This document shows positions 1-9,169 of a stretch of 64,000 nucleotides of DNA, one piece after another (position 1 is the first letter of the stretch; each line of letters starts with the position of its first letter). Position numbers and translations under genes: made by a program. The notes under the pieces are model-generated. The model did no database searches and was not told the DNA's origin. It saw only the letters and a program-made list of their open reading frames with translations. Source of the DNA: Chitinophaga pinensis (lineage in GTDB: Bacteria; Bacteroidota; Bacteroidia; Flavobacteriales; Flavobacteriaceae); NCBI GenBank assembly GCA_945873505.1, contig CAMCDQ010000006.1, positions 19,565 through 83,564 on the forward strand. The letters are read 5' to 3'.

Positions 1-156
1 CCCGAACAAATGCAGCGCTTTTTGATCTTTATCATCTAAATCTTGATAAACACAATTTTGCTCAACCACAAATATTTCTGATCGCAAGCGCAAAATTTGG
101 TATAATTCAGGCGCCAAAAGTGTGTCAAATTTTTTTATTTTCCAGTTAATCTCCAT
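1..156 (-). CDS. ElaA-like GNAT N-acetyltransferase (5' part only)
   Basis: The 52 visible codons begin at an ATG at 154-156 and run off the left edge, so only the N-terminus is present. The segment SEIFVVEQNCVYQDLDDKD closely matches the N-terminal signature of the ElaA family of GNAT acetyltransferases (in E. coli ElaA, a VFVVEQNCPYQDIDG-like run). The family is predicted to transfer acetyl groups from acetyl-CoA; the substrate is not known to me. It starts 7 bp after the DUF4837 gene ends, so the two are probably co-transcribed. Confidence in the family is high from the motif; nothing can be said about the rest of the protein. Confidence 0.8.
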   Translation of the reverse strand, partial: MEINWKIKKFDTLLAPELYQILRLRSEIFVVEQNCVYQDLDDKDQKALHLFG

Positions 157-163
157 AGTTGTT

Positions 164-1147
164 CTATTTATTCTTCAGAAATTTCACTGATTTTATGATG
201 GACTCCAATTCAAACATTAAGTCTCTTTTCTTCTTTGATGGCGCATAACAAAAGCCTTCTAAAACGATAATCCTGCCTTTATTGTAATCTAATATCACAT
301 AATTTATAAATGGCCCCGACATAAAATCATTCTTCATTTCCCAAGTCCCTTTTGTTTCATAAGTAATTTTCCCGTCTAATTTTGTGTTAAAAAAATAGGG
401 AGAATACGCCTGTTCGGTAATCATTTTTGAATGCCTTTCTGTACCATGAATGTATAATTTACCAATTGAGTCTCTCATTTTTATTATGTTGCCAATAACG
501 CTCGAATTGGGATGGTATTCTATTTTATTTATTGGGATTTGATAAATTAAAATGCTGTTGCTTCCTCCTGTGATTTCTTTTTTCAGCCACATAAATTTCT
601 TTCGGGTTAAAACCGAATTGTATCCTTTTGGGATGTGCAAAGCAATTTTGAATTTTTTGGCAATTCTCTCATTTTTAATCAGCGAAGTATCAATAATGCG
701 CTGGTTTTCTGTGATTTCCGTTTGCCTCATTATCTGAATAATTTCCGGAGAATGTTTTTCGATAGTATCAATTATTTCGGAAGTGCTTTTGCCCGAAATA
801 TAAAACACATTTTGAGGTGAAGCAAATTCGTTTTTTTTGATTTCAAAGCGACTAACGGCTTCTTTTTTAATAACAATACTATTTCTGCTATTTACCACAA
901 ATCCCTCTAAAAGCTTTATGGGATATTGATTTATAGTAAAAAGCGGCTCTTCTTGAGGCAGCCCAATAACCGATGACGCCAATTTATTTCTGATGCTGTC
1001 TCCAATTTCGCCTTTCCATAATTGATCATCGACGAGTACCGAAATCGTGTTGATTTCGCCTGATGTTTTTTCGGTAGTGGTATTTCTTTTGTTACACGAA
1101 AAAAATAGAAAAATTGTAATAATAATAAAAAAATGGACTTTATTCAT
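164..1147 (-). CDS. DUF4837 family lipoprotein
   Basis: A 327-residue secreted lipoprotein. Residues 1-18 form a signal peptide ending in the lipobox FFSC, so Cys18 is the likely lipidated residue. The remainder matches my recollection of the DUF4837 family of Flavobacteriia, which has no known reaction. The middle of the protein (about residues 165-300) carries the conserved block with IPKGYNSV and WLKKE followed by a C-terminal strand-rich part ending at FEGF/LEGFCYAPS. It lies between the LysM transglycosylase gene and the elaA-like gene, an order I associate with flavobacteria, which suggests a cell-envelope role. Family assignment is from memory of sequence pattern and context. Confidence 0.75.
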   Translation of the reverse strand: MNKVHFFIIITIFLFFSCNKRNTTTEKTSGEINTISVLVDDQLWKGEIGDSIRNKLASSVIGLPQEEPLFTINQYPIKLLEGFVVNSRNSIVIKKEAVSRFEIKKNEFASPQNVFYISGKSTSEIIDTIEKHSPEIIQIMRQTEITENQRIIDTSLIKNERIAKKFKIALHIPKGYNSVLTRKKFMWLKKEITGGSNSILIYQIPINKIEYHPNSSVIGNIIKMRDSIGKLYIHGTERHSKMITEQAYSPYFFNTKLDGKITYETKGTWEMKNDFMSGPFINYVILDYNKGRIIVLEGFCYAPSKKKRDLMFELESIIKSVKFLKNK

Positions 1148-1195
1148 TGTTGTTGTATAATGAATTAAAGTCCAAATTTAAGTAAAGATATTGTA

Positions 1196-3478
1196 TTATC
1201 CGTTAATTTTAAGTTTCATTCCGGGTTTAAGTTTTTCGCTACTAATGCCATTCCATTTTTTAATGTCTGAAATCGTAATTCCAGGATATTTTTTTGCGAT
1301 CGTATAAAGCGAATCTCCTTTTTGAACATAATAATGCTCTTGATTTTTAGTTGATTTTGAAACTGTTTTGTCTTTAGTTACTGCTTTTTCAGAAATAATG
1401 ATTTCCGTTTTTGAAACTATTATTGTACTTCCTAATTGGATATTATTGTCAACTAAATTGTTCCATGTTTTAATATCTTCCGATGAAACTTTATATTTTT
1501 TAGCTATATTTCCAATATTATCGCCTTTCAAAACAACATATTCTTGTGTTTTATATTCTTTCTTTACAGCAACTTTTTCTGCTGGATTATTACTTTCATT
1601 TGCAATTTTAAGTTGAAATCCAAGTTGAACATTTACATCTGATAAATTATTCCATTGTTTTAAATCTTCAACAGAAACAGCATGTTTTTTTGCAATATCA
1701 CCAAGGTTATCTCCTTTTTGAACTACATAATATTCTGGTGTTTTTGAATCTTCGGTAGTTAGGTTTTTATCTGATTTAACATCAGTTGAAGCAAGTGTCT
1801 CTTTGGTTTCAACAAGTTTTTTATCCAATTTAATTTCTTTTCTAACTATCGAAACAACTCTCTCGGTTGTAACTATTTTCAAGGTTTTCCCTGAAGAAAT
1901 TGCATTATTTTTCAAGTTGTTCCATTCCTTAATATCCGAAACCGAAACATCATATTTAGCGGCAATCGAACCTAAATTATCGCCTCTTCTAACCTTATAT
2001 TTTTTCGTTGTTTTTACATAAGAAACAACTTGTTCTTCCTTGTATTTTTTATCCGAAACAATGTTATTAGCATCAACAATAGCAGTGTCTTTATTGCTTT
2101 CGGCAATTTTTACTTCTGCTTTTTTAGGAGTCACGGCAACACTTTCGTAACTGTAAATTTTCAAATTTCTGCCTCTAGGTGCTTTATTGCTTTTAAGTCT
2201 ATTCCATTTTTTGATGTCTGTCATTGCAACGCCAAATTTTGCTGCAATTTTACTCAAACTATCCCCTCGCTTCACTTTATAAAATCTAGTTTTAGAAACA
2301 ACTGTCCGTTCTAAATCCGTATTTAAAGTGTCCCGAACAGCAATTCCTCCGCTTTCGTAAGGGCGTTCTCTTTTGCTGGCTTCATATTGTGTGTAAGCAT
2401 AAATCTTATCTTCATTGGAAGTATAAATTGCCACTTTATCATTCGGCAATCTCAAGAAATGATTTTCGCCGGCGATAAAAGGAATTACATCTCTTTTGTA
2501 GGACGGATTTAATAATTGCAATTGCGAAACAGGAATATTCAATAAATCAGAAATTTGCTTGAAAGAAATTTGCTGTTTTATCATAATTGTATCCGTCGCA
2601 AAATGCTTAATAATAGCGCGATTGGGAACAATTCCGTGTTCCTTGTGGTATTCGTAAATGTACATGGTAGCCAAAAATGCAGGAACATAACCTTGCGTTT
2701 CTTTTGGTAAATACTTTCTAATATTCCAGAAATTTTGTTGTCCTCCAGAACGGCGAATTGCTTTAGTAACATTTCCAGGCCCTGAATTATAAGATGCTAA
2801 AACCAAATCCCAGTCGCCAAAAATTTTATACATATTTGACATGTACAATGCAGCAGCATCACTCGCTTTTAAAGGGTCGCTTCTGTCGTCAACGTATGTA
2901 TTTATATCTAAATTGTATTGTTTTCCGGTTTGAAACATAAATTGCCAAAGACCTGTTGCGCCAACTCTAGAAACCGCTTTAGGGTTCAATGCTGATTCTA
3001 CAACTGCCAAATATTTAATTTCCAAAGGCACATTTTGACGCGCCATTGCTTCTTCAAACATTGGGAAATAATATTCAGAAATGGCCATCAATCTTTCGAA
3101 TGATTTTTTTCTGTTTTTTAGAAAAGATTTAATGATGTTTTCAAGGCCTTGATTGTATTCTATGTTGAATGGTGATTTCGCATCCATTGCCGCAAGTCTT
3201 GATTTTAATAATGCCGTTGGCAATTCAAAATCAACTTTTTCGTCAATATTAATATTTTTAATATCAATAGAAAGGTCGTTGTATAAATCTAAATTCGACA
3301 ATTCTTTCATCCACAAACTATCAACACAAGCCGCAATATTATCGTGAACAAATGTTGATTTTATAGAATCTAAATAAGAATTTTTAGTTTCCTTTTTCAA
3401 ATTCCAAACTGGATCTTGAGCAAAGGTATTTAATGATAAAAGGAATAAAAGGCTAAGGGTCTTATTTCGTATACTCAT
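1196..3478 (-). CDS. LysM-containing lytic transglycosylase (MltD-like)
   Basis: Periplasmic murein hydrolase of 760 residues from the start chosen at 3478 (MSIRNKTLS), which begins a normal signal peptide ending near NTFAQ; the longer frame to 3508 would add ten hydrophobic residues before it. The goose-type lysozyme/SLT domain covers about residues 125-280, with KYLAVVESALNP holding the catalytic Glu (about residue 161), then GATGLWQFM and NSGPGNV. A degenerate LysM-like stretch (QISDLLNIPVSQLQLLNPSY) precedes five clear LysM repeats, each with a YxVxxGDxLxxIAxKY core, separated by Lys/Thr/Ser-rich linkers. LysM repeats bind peptidoglycan; the enzyme should cleave glycan strands to anhydromuropeptides. 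Confidence 0.9.
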   Translation of the reverse strand: MSIRNKTLSLLFLLSLNTFAQDPVWNLKKETKNSYLDSIKSTFVHDNIAACVDSLWMKELSNLDLYNDLSIDIKNINIDEKVDFELPTALLKSRLAAMDAKSPFNIEYNQGLENIIKSFLKNRKKSFERLMAISEYYFPMFEEAMARQNVPLEIKYLAVVESALNPKAVSRVGATGLWQFMFQTGKQYNLDINTYVDDRSDPLKASDAAALYMSNMYKIFGDWDLVLASYNSGPGNVTKAIRRSGGQQNFWNIRKYLPKETQGYVPAFLATMYIYEYHKEHGIVPNRAIIKHFATDTIMIKQQISFKQISDLLNIPVSQLQLLNPSYKRDVIPFIAGENHFLRLPNDKVAIYTSNEDKIYAYTQYEASKRERPYESGGIAVRDTLNTDLERTVVSKTRFYKVKRGDSLSKIAAKFGVAMTDIKKWNRLKSNKAPRGRNLKIYSYESVAVTPKKAEVKIAESNKDTAIVDANNIVSDKKYKEEQVVSYVKTTKKYKVRRGDNLGSIAAKYDVSVSDIKEWNNLKNNAISSGKTLKIVTTERVVSIVRKEIKLDKKLVETKETLASTDVKSDKNLTTEDSKTPEYYVVQKGDNLGDIAKKHAVSVEDLKQWNNLSDVNVQLGFQLKIANESNNPAEKVAVKKEYKTQEYVVLKGDNIGNIAKKYKVSSEDIKTWNNLVDNNIQLGSTIIVSKTEIIISEKAVTKDKTVSKSTKNQEHYYVQKGDSLYTIAKKYPGITISDIKKWNGISSEKLKPGMKLKING

Positions 3479-3579
3479 AAATATTAATATCAAAATGCTA
3501 CAATTCAATTCATTACGTGTTTTACAAATCTAACCAATATAAAATGTAAAATATCAAAATTTCGTGTTAAAACTGTCTT

Positions 3580-4767
3580 TTAATCTAAGATTGCTGCAAC
3601 TCCTGGTAAAATTCTACCTTCTAACATTTCAAGCATTGCCCCGCCACCAGTAGAAACATAGCTCATTTTGTGCTCCAATCCAAATTGTTTTACGGCAGCT
3701 ACAGAATCGCCACCGCCAACTAGTGAAAAAGCACCATTTGCGGTTGATTCTGCTATAAAATTTCCTAAAGATATTGTCCCGTTGGCAAAAGTTGGCAATT
3801 CAAAAACTCCCAAAGGACCGTTCCAAAGTATCGTTTTCGACTCCATAATTACTTTTTGGAATGCTTCCAATGATTTTGGACCCGCGTCCAAACCTTGCCA
3901 ACCGTCGGGAATTTCTCTAACATCTACAATCTGCGTTTGTGCGTCATTTGAAAATGCATTGGCGGCAACAACATCAACAGGAATGTGAATTTGTACGCCT
4001 TTTTCTTTGGCAATTTTCAAAATCTCTAAGGCCAATTCCATTTTGTCGTCTTCACAAATAGAATTACCAATTTTACCGCCCAACGCTTTCACGAAAGTAA
4101 ACGTCATTCCACCACCAATAATCATGTGGTCAATTTTGTCTAATATATTTTCGATAACTGTAATTTTTGAAGATACTTTCGAACCTCCAAGAACTGCAGT
4201 TACTGGTTTTTCACTGTTTTTTAAAACCTTATTCAAGCTTTCAATTTCTTTTGCCAATAAGGCTCCGAAACATTTATTTTCTGGAAAAAATTGTGCAATA
4301 ATTGTTGTGGATGCATGCGCTCTGTGAGCCGTTCCAAAAGCATCGTTCACATAAATAGCTCCCAAAGACGCCAATTGTTTTGCAAAACCAACATCTCCCG
4401 CTTCTTCTTCGGCATAAAAACGAAGGTTTTCAAGAAGTAAAACTTGACCAGGTTGCAAATTTTCAGCGGCTTTTTCAGCAATTTCACCCACACAATTCGA
4501 AGCAAAAAGCACTTCCGTTCCCAAAATTTCCGATGCTGTTTTCACGATGTGTTGCAACGAATATTTTCCCTCAATTCCTTTTGGTCTTCCAAGGTGCGAC
4601 ATCAAAATCACGCTCCCACCATCAGCAATAATTTTGTCGATTGTAGGTTTCGCCGCTTCAATTCTGGTAGTATCTGTAACGTGGAAATTTTCGTCTAATG
4701 GCACATTAAAATCTACTCTAATTACGGCTTTTTTGTTTTTGAAATTGAAATCTTGAAGCGTTTTCAT
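3580..4767 (-). CDS. pgk: Phosphoglycerate kinase
   Basis: Glycolytic enzyme, 395 residues, the normal length, converting 1,3-bisphosphoglycerate and ADP to 3-phosphoglycerate and ATP in the cytosol. The N-terminal substrate domain has [12 protein letters not shown] and SHLGRP; the hinge and nucleotide domain show [19 protein letters not shown] and GGGDSVAA followed by the C-terminal STGGGAMLE. The gene has its own promoter: on the minus strand a TATCTTTG box lies 38 bp upstream of the ATG. Upstream of that box is a structured intergenic repeat. Downstream, the LysM transglycosylase gene follows after about 100 bp in the same orientation. Confidence 0.98.
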   Translation of the reverse strand: MKTLQDFNFKNKKAVIRVDFNVPLDENFHVTDTTRIEAAKPTIDKIIADGGSVILMSHLGRPKGIEGKYSLQHIVKTASEILGTEVLFASNCVGEIAEKAAENLQPGQVLLLENLRFYAEEEAGDVGFAKQLASLGAIYVNDAFGTAHRAHASTTIIAQFFPENKCFGALLAKEIESLNKVLKNSEKPVTAVLGGSKVSSKITVIENILDKIDHMIIGGGMTFTFVKALGGKIGNSICEDDKMELALEILKIAKEKGVQIHIPVDVVAANAFSNDAQTQIVDVREIPDGWQGLDAGPKSLEAFQKVIMESKTILWNGPLGVFELPTFANGTISLGNFIAESTANGAFSLVGGGDSVAAVKQFGLEHKMSYVSTGGGAMLEMLEGRILPGVAAILD

Positions 4768-4805
4768 TGGTGAAATTTTTTATTGATTGTTTATTAAATT
4801 CGGTG

Positions 4806-4813
4806 CAAAGATA
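4806..4813 (-). promoter_or_regulatory. Predicted pgk promoter, -7 box
   Basis: Minus strand reads TATCTTTGC, matching the Bacteroidetes -7 element TAnnTTTG. No good TTG element is visible at -33; the region upstream is the end of the structured repeat at 4830-4950. Confidence 0.6.
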
Positions 4814-4829
4814 GTGCTTTTATTTTTTT

Positions 4830-4950
4830 GGGCGCGCCCCTCGTTTATATCGTTGTGGGGCACGAAGCAATTTGTTGTAAACTTCGGGTCGGGCTGTGCG
4901 CTGCAATCCACGCCAAAAAGCGTGGGATTTCCGCTTCCATCCCTCGCGCG
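4830..4950 (+). repeat. Structured intergenic repeat, copy A
   Basis: The element begins GGGCGCGCCCCTCG and ends CCATCCCTCGCGC. It shares a skeleton with copy B (57149-57272, same orientation) and more weakly with copy C (13001-13062, opposite orientation). A stem pairs GTTTA (4843-4847) with TAAAC (4878-4882) and encloses TCGT/ACGA. A second hairpin pairs 4905-4913 (AATCCACGC) with 4920-4929 (GCGTG, bulged G, GATT), followed by the conserved TTCCGCTTCCATCCCTC. The stem sequence differs between copies while pairing is kept. No coding capacity is evident. Confidence 0.8.
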
Positions 4951-5002
4951 AAAAAGACAACTTGGATTGTTGGATTTTAGATTTTTACAAAATAACGTTT
5001 CA

Positions 5003-5067
5003 TCATACTGAACTTATTTCAGTATCCAAATGAAAAATAGAATCTAAAATAAATTCAGATTAAGAAA
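5003..5067. repeat. Decayed palindromic intergenic element
   Basis: The left half holds ACTGAACTTATTTCAG and the right half, read in reverse complement, TCTGAATTTATTTTAG, making an imperfect palindrome. It resembles the intact element at 31443-31503. The interval 4768-5211 between pgk and holB contains this, repeat copy A, and three ccttgcg-like heptamers at 5113-5140; no gene is visible there. Confidence 0.5.
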
Positions 5068-5112
5068 TAGAATATGCTTTTTGGCCACTGATTCACTGAT
5101 TTTCCTTGGTAA

Positions 5113-5140
5113 CCTTGCGTAAACCCTTGCGAACTTTGCG
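5113..5140 (+). repeat. Short heptamer repeat (CCTTGCG)
   Basis: Three copies CCTTGCG, CCTTGCG and CTTTGCG occur within 28 bp, followed by GTTAAAAA. Runs of this kind are frequent between genes in flavobacteria as I recall; no function is evident. Confidence 0.4.
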
Positions 5141-5199
5141 GTTAAAAAAATTACCAATTATCCGAATCTACAAATACCCTTTTTTTAGCAACTTTCTCC

Positions 5200-5207
5200 T
5201 ATCTTTG
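5200..5207 (+). promoter_or_regulatory. Predicted holB promoter, -7 box
   Basis: TATCTTTGC matches the -7 consensus and ends only 4 nt before the holB ATG at 5212. If it is used, transcription would start at or within a base or two of the start codon, giving a leaderless mRNA. Confidence 0.55.
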
Positions 5208-5211
5208 CTTT

Positions 5212-6360
5212 ATGCTGTTTTCCCAAATTTTAGGACAAGATTATTTAAAAAATCATTTGACAAAAAGCGCCACTTCGGGCAGAATTCCACATGCGCAATT
5301 GTTTGTGGGACCAGAAGGAAGTGGAACTCTGGCGATGGCAATTGCCTATTCTCAGTATGTTTTGTGTGGGAATATAGATGGAGAAAACAACACTGGAAAC
5401 GAATCTTGCAACTTAAAATTCAAGTCGATTTCGCATCCTGATTTGCATTTTATTTTTCCAACTGTAACAACAGAAGATGTAAAAACAAAGCCTAAAAGTT
5501 TGGATTTTATGGTAGATTGGCGACAATTTATTGCTGAAAATCCTTACGGCGGTTTGTTTGATTGGTACAAAATTTTAGGCGTTCAGAATAAGCAAGGGGA
5601 AATTCGGGTGGACGATGCACAGGAAATTTTGAAAGCTTTAGCACTAAAATCGTATGAAGGCGGTTACAAAATTGTGATTGTTTGGATGGGGGAAAAAATG
5701 AATATTTCGGCGTCGAATAAACTGCTGAAATTGTTGGAAGAGCCACCAGAAAAAACGGTTTTTATATTGATTTCTGAAAACGAGGAAGATATAATTCAAA
5801 CGATTCGGTCGCGGTGTCAGGTGTTGCATTTTAATGGTTTGAGCGAGAAAATTATTGCCGACGGATTGATTCTTAGAGAAAACATTGAGGCGAGTTTGGC
5901 GGATAAAATTGCGCACCAATCGCAAGGAAATTATAATAAAGCGTTGCTTTTATTGAACGAAGAAAGCGAAGAATTGCCGTTTGAAGAATGGTTTGTTTCT
6001 TGGGTTCGTGCGGCTTTTCGAGCAAAGGGAAATGCGGCCGCAATTCAAGATTTGATTCTTTGGAGCGAGCAAATTGCAGGTTTGGGAAGGGAAACGCAGA
6101 AGAAATTTTTGAACTTTTGTATTGACATGTTCCGACAGGCTTTGCTGCTGAACTATGAAACGCCAAAGTTAGTTTATATGGAAATGAAAGTGCCTAAATT
6201 CCAATTGGAGAATTTTGCTCCTTTTGTAAATGGAAACAATATAAATGATATTTTCAAAGAGCTTTCGGATGCCATGTATCACATAGAGCGTAACGGAAAT
6301 GCGAAAATAATTTTGACTGATTTATCTATAAAACTGACACGTTTAATTCACAAAAAATAA
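5212..6360 (+). CDS. holB: DNA polymerase III subunit delta'
   Basis: Clamp-loader subunit, 382 residues, of the AAA+ family; it works with delta and tau/gamma to load the sliding clamp. The N-terminus FSQILGQDYLKNHLTKS is typical, as are HAQLFVGPEGSGTLAMA (a Walker-A-like loop in which the usual Lys is Thr, consistent with delta' not hydrolysing ATP), NKLLKLLEEPPEKTVFIL and the SRC motif TIRSRCQVLHF. The zinc-binding Cys set of E. coli delta' is reduced to two cysteines here (LCGN and ESCNLKF). The DoxX gene follows 6 bp later and is probably co-transcribed. Confidence 0.93.
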   Translation: MLFSQILGQDYLKNHLTKSATSGRIPHAQLFVGPEGSGTLAMAIAYSQYVLCGNIDGENNTGNESCNLKFKSISHPDLHFIFPTVTTEDVKTKPKSLDFMVDWRQFIAENPYGGLFDWYKILGVQNKQGEIRVDDAQEILKALALKSYEGGYKIVIVWMGEKMNISASNKLLKLLEEPPEKTVFILISENEEDIIQTIRSRCQVLHFNGLSEKIIADGLILRENIEASLADKIAHQSQGNYNKALLLLNEESEELPFEEWFVSWVRAAFRAKGNAAAIQDLILWSEQIAGLGRETQKKFLNFCIDMFRQALLLNYETPKLVYMEMKVPKFQLENFAPFVNGNNINDIFKELSDAMYHIERNGNAKIILTDLSIKLTRLIHKK

Positions 6361-6366
6361 CAAATT

Positions 6367-6750
6367 ATGAATAATGTAGCTTCAATTTTGGTTTTGGTTT
6401 TTTTAGCAATTACTTTTTTGCAATCTGGTTACGACAAATTATTTCATTGGAAAGACAATGTAGCTTGGTTAACGGGACATTTTTCTAAAACTATTTTGAA
6501 AAACACAGTGCCTTTGGCCTTATTTCACGTTTTAGTTTTGGAACTAATTTCTGGGGTTTTATGTGTTGTGGGCGCTATTGAATTGTTTGTAAATGAAGGG
6601 CGAACTTTTGCGTTTTATGGCGGAACTTTTTCTTGTGTTACTCTATTGATGTTGCTTTTTGGTCAACGATTAGCGAAAGATTATGACGGCGCAAGAACCA
6701 TTGTAATTTATTTTATTCCTGCCGTTATGGTGGTTTATTGGATGAATTAG
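6367..6750 (+). CDS. DoxX-like integral membrane protein
   Basis: A 127-residue protein with four predicted membrane segments (about residues 4-20, 48-67, 80-97 and 109-125). The motif ITFLQSGYDKLFHW near the N-terminus is characteristic of DoxX/DoxD-like small membrane proteins, whose role is poorly known and sometimes linked to redox or quinone metabolism. It lies 6 bp after holB. It converges with the helicase gene, whose stop is 2 bp away on the other strand. Confidence 0.7.
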   Translation: MNNVASILVLVFLAITFLQSGYDKLFHWKDNVAWLTGHFSKTILKNTVPLALFHVLVLELISGVLCVVGAIELFVNEGRTFAFYGGTFSCVTLLMLLFGQRLAKDYDGARTIVIYFIPAVMVVYWMN

Positions 6751-6752
6751 AT

Positions 6753-9026
6753 TCACTTCCCGATACTCGCTTTGAACATTCTCATTTCGTTCCATGTGAA
6801 TTTATCGCCGTATTTTTCCATTAACTCCGCCAAAGATTCTCCTTTAAAACCTTTAAATACTTTGGATAAAGCTTGAATTTTATCTTCTGGTAAAACATCA
6901 TGAAGCTGCACTTGCCCCGATTCTATTAGCTTTGAAAAATGCCCGTAAATAGTTTGTGCCGTAAGCTTTCTAATGGCAGCGATTTCTTTTATGGAATTTT
7001 TTTGTTGCCACAATTGGTAGGTTTCTTGCGTGGTTGATTTCTTTGGTGCTTTGGTTTTTGAGACTTTTTTATTGGCATAGCGATCCACATCAAAATCATC
7101 TTCAACAAGAGTAATGTTAAGTTCTTTGTATTTCGCTTGAATTGAATTGATCTTATTGGCTCTGTAGGATTTAATTTCTTCAGAAATCAAGTTTTCTTTG
7201 GAAATTGTTGCGCCAGAAACTACTGTGTTTACTAATAATTTCGCTTTCATTAATTGCAAAACCACTTTGATTTGCAATTCCTCCAAAACCATTAATTCTT
7301 CATAATAGGCTTTTACTTTTTTGACTCTTTTTACTTCTTCTAATTTCCATAAAATATCATAAACCGCATTGTCCATTGGAATAAAGAAATAATTGAAAGC
7401 GGCATGAATTCTGTCGGAAATGTGAGTCATGTCAAAGGTTTCACTCGCAAATAATTTATCCAATTGCGATAAAAATTTACGGGAGGGTTCCAATAATTCA
7501 CCGATGGATTCAGCTTGTTTTTTAGCCCAAATAGCGTGTTTCGATTTTTCAGAAATATCCGACTTTTCGTTATAACTAAACTGATGGTTGCGCCATTCCT
7601 GAGCCAAATCGCTCCAGTCGAAAGTGGTTTTTAGATAATTTCGAATAAAATTCTTGGTTTCTTGCTCCAATGAAACAGCCAAAACTTCTTCGGTTGCTTT
7701 GTTTAAAGAATAATCCATCACGTCTTGATCGTTCGAAATGCCATTCATTCGCAACGGAGAAAGCAATATCAATCCTTTTAAAGAGCGTAATCGCGATAAT
7801 GCAACATACGCCTGTCCGGGAAGAAAAACCTGAGAAACATCTAGCGCAGCTTTGTCAAAAGTTAATCCCTGGCTTTTATGAACGGTAATTGCCCAAGCCA
7901 ATTTTATAGGATAATGAACAAATGTTCCTAAAACTTCTTCGTCAATTTCCTTAGTCATTTCGTTGACTTTGTAGCGAATGTTTTGCCATTCGTATTTTTC
8001 AACTTCTATGGTTTTATTTTCTTCTGGAAAATGAACTAAAATCTCCTCTTTTGAAAGTGATTTTATGAAACCCATTTTGCCATTGAAATAACGTTTCTCT
8101 AATGAAAGATCATTTTTCACAAACATCACTTGAGCGCCAACTTTCAACTGCAAGTTTTGCTCAATTGGATATATTTTTTCTGGAAAATCATCAACAACAT
8201 CGGGCTTGAACGTTTCTAATTTTCCTTCCAAATCTTGCAACGCCTGAGCATTCATTGCGTCAGCTTTGGCATTGTGCGTGGTTAATGTAATGTAACCTTT
8301 ATTGGCTTTCAAGTCAAAATTGGGTTGCACATATTCATTTAAATTTTTAATATCTTCTTGCGAAATTTGATTGTTTCTCAAGTTATTTAAAATCGAAATA
8401 AAGGCATCATCCGTTTGACGGAAAATTTTTGATAATTCAATGTATAACGGTGGATTTTGCTGAATTACGTGCGAATGAAAGAAGAATTTCCCCTTGTAAT
8501 ATTTCTTTAAAGTGCTCCATTCTTCATCCCTAATAACGGGTGGTAATTGTAATAAATCGCCAATAAAAAGTACTTGAACACCACCAAAAGGCATTTTCTT
8601 TTTGCGCACCGATTGCATCATAAAGTCAATTGCATCTAATAAATCAGCGCGCAACATACTCACTTCGTCAATAATTAATAACTCCATGTTTCTGATTACC
8701 GATTTCTTTAAACCACTCATTTTGAAGTGTCTAACTAAAGTGTTTTTGGTTTCGAATTTTACAGTATCAGAAAAATGAGGTGCTGAATTATCAGGAATAA
8801 AACCTCCAAAAGGCAACTGAAACATGGAATGAATTGTAACTCCACCAGCATTTAATGCCGCAATTCCTGTTGGCGCAGCAACAACTGTGTTTTTGTGAGT
8901 AGTTTGTATGATTTCTCTTAAAAGAGTGGTTTTACCCGTTCCGGCTTTCCCTGTCAAAAACACCGAGCGATGCGTTTGATTGATAAATCGTAAAGTAAAT
9001 TCTGCGGCTTCTGATATGGTTTGCAT
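6753..9026 (-). CDS. Pif1/RecD-like DNA helicase with C-terminal HTH domain
   Basis: Superfamily 1 helicase of 757 residues. The motor spans about residues 1-430: Walker A GKAGTGKTTLL (26-36), Walker B LLIIDEVSML, motif III GDLLQLPPV, motif V AWAITVHKSQGLTFDKA and motif VI ALSRLRSLKGLIL. These place it in the Pif1/RecD2 group, which unwinds DNA 5' to 3'. The rest is a helical region plus a Lys-rich linker and a C-terminal segment (about 665-757, IKEIAAIRKLTAQTIYGHFSKL) that looks like the helix-turn-helix module found at the ends of some RecQ-type helicases. The combination is common in Bacteroidetes. Confidence 0.88.
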   Translation of the reverse strand: MQTISEAAEFTLRFINQTHRSVFLTGKAGTGKTTLLREIIQTTHKNTVVAAPTGIAALNAGGVTIHSMFQLPFGGFIPDNSAPHFSDTVKFETKNTLVRHFKMSGLKKSVIRNMELLIIDEVSMLRADLLDAIDFMMQSVRKKKMPFGGVQVLFIGDLLQLPPVIRDEEWSTLKKYYKGKFFFHSHVIQQNPPLYIELSKIFRQTDDAFISILNNLRNNQISQEDIKNLNEYVQPNFDLKANKGYITLTTHNAKADAMNAQALQDLEGKLETFKPDVVDDFPEKIYPIEQNLQLKVGAQVMFVKNDLSLEKRYFNGKMGFIKSLSKEEILVHFPEENKTIEVEKYEWQNIRYKVNEMTKEIDEEVLGTFVHYPIKLAWAITVHKSQGLTFDKAALDVSQVFLPGQAYVALSRLRSLKGLILLSPLRMNGISNDQDVMDYSLNKATEEVLAVSLEQETKNFIRNYLKTTFDWSDLAQEWRNHQFSYNEKSDISEKSKHAIWAKKQAESIGELLEPSRKFLSQLDKLFASETFDMTHISDRIHAAFNYFFIPMDNAVYDILWKLEEVKRVKKVKAYYEELMVLEELQIKVVLQLMKAKLLVNTVVSGATISKENLISEEIKSYRANKINSIQAKYKELNITLVEDDFDVDRYANKKVSKTKAPKKSTTQETYQLWQQKNSIKEIAAIRKLTAQTIYGHFSKLIESGQVQLHDVLPEDKIQALSKVFKGFKGESLAELMEKYGDKFTWNEMRMFKASIGK

Positions 9027-9101
9027 TGGCTTAAATTAGAAGTTGAAAGTACTACATTTTTTAGAATTTCATTGCTATAATTTCTTTTTTTTGGAAACAA
9101 A

Positions 9102-9129
9102 AAATGCCTTCACTTGAAGACATTTTTTA
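9102..9129 (-). terminator. Rho-independent terminator after the OmpH-like gene
   Basis: On the minus strand ATGTCTTC and GAAGGCAT form an 8-bp stem (one T-G wobble) around AAGT, followed by a T run. It lies about 40 bp past the stop of the OmpH-like gene. Confidence 0.7.
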
Positions 9130-9169
9130 AAAATATGTTTTTAAGAATTATTTCTTTTTTTCTAACGTT

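Noticed and set aside
4787..5011. A 74-codon open frame in the pgk-holB gap
   Set aside because: It covers structured repeat copy A and has the composition of the repeat, not of a protein.
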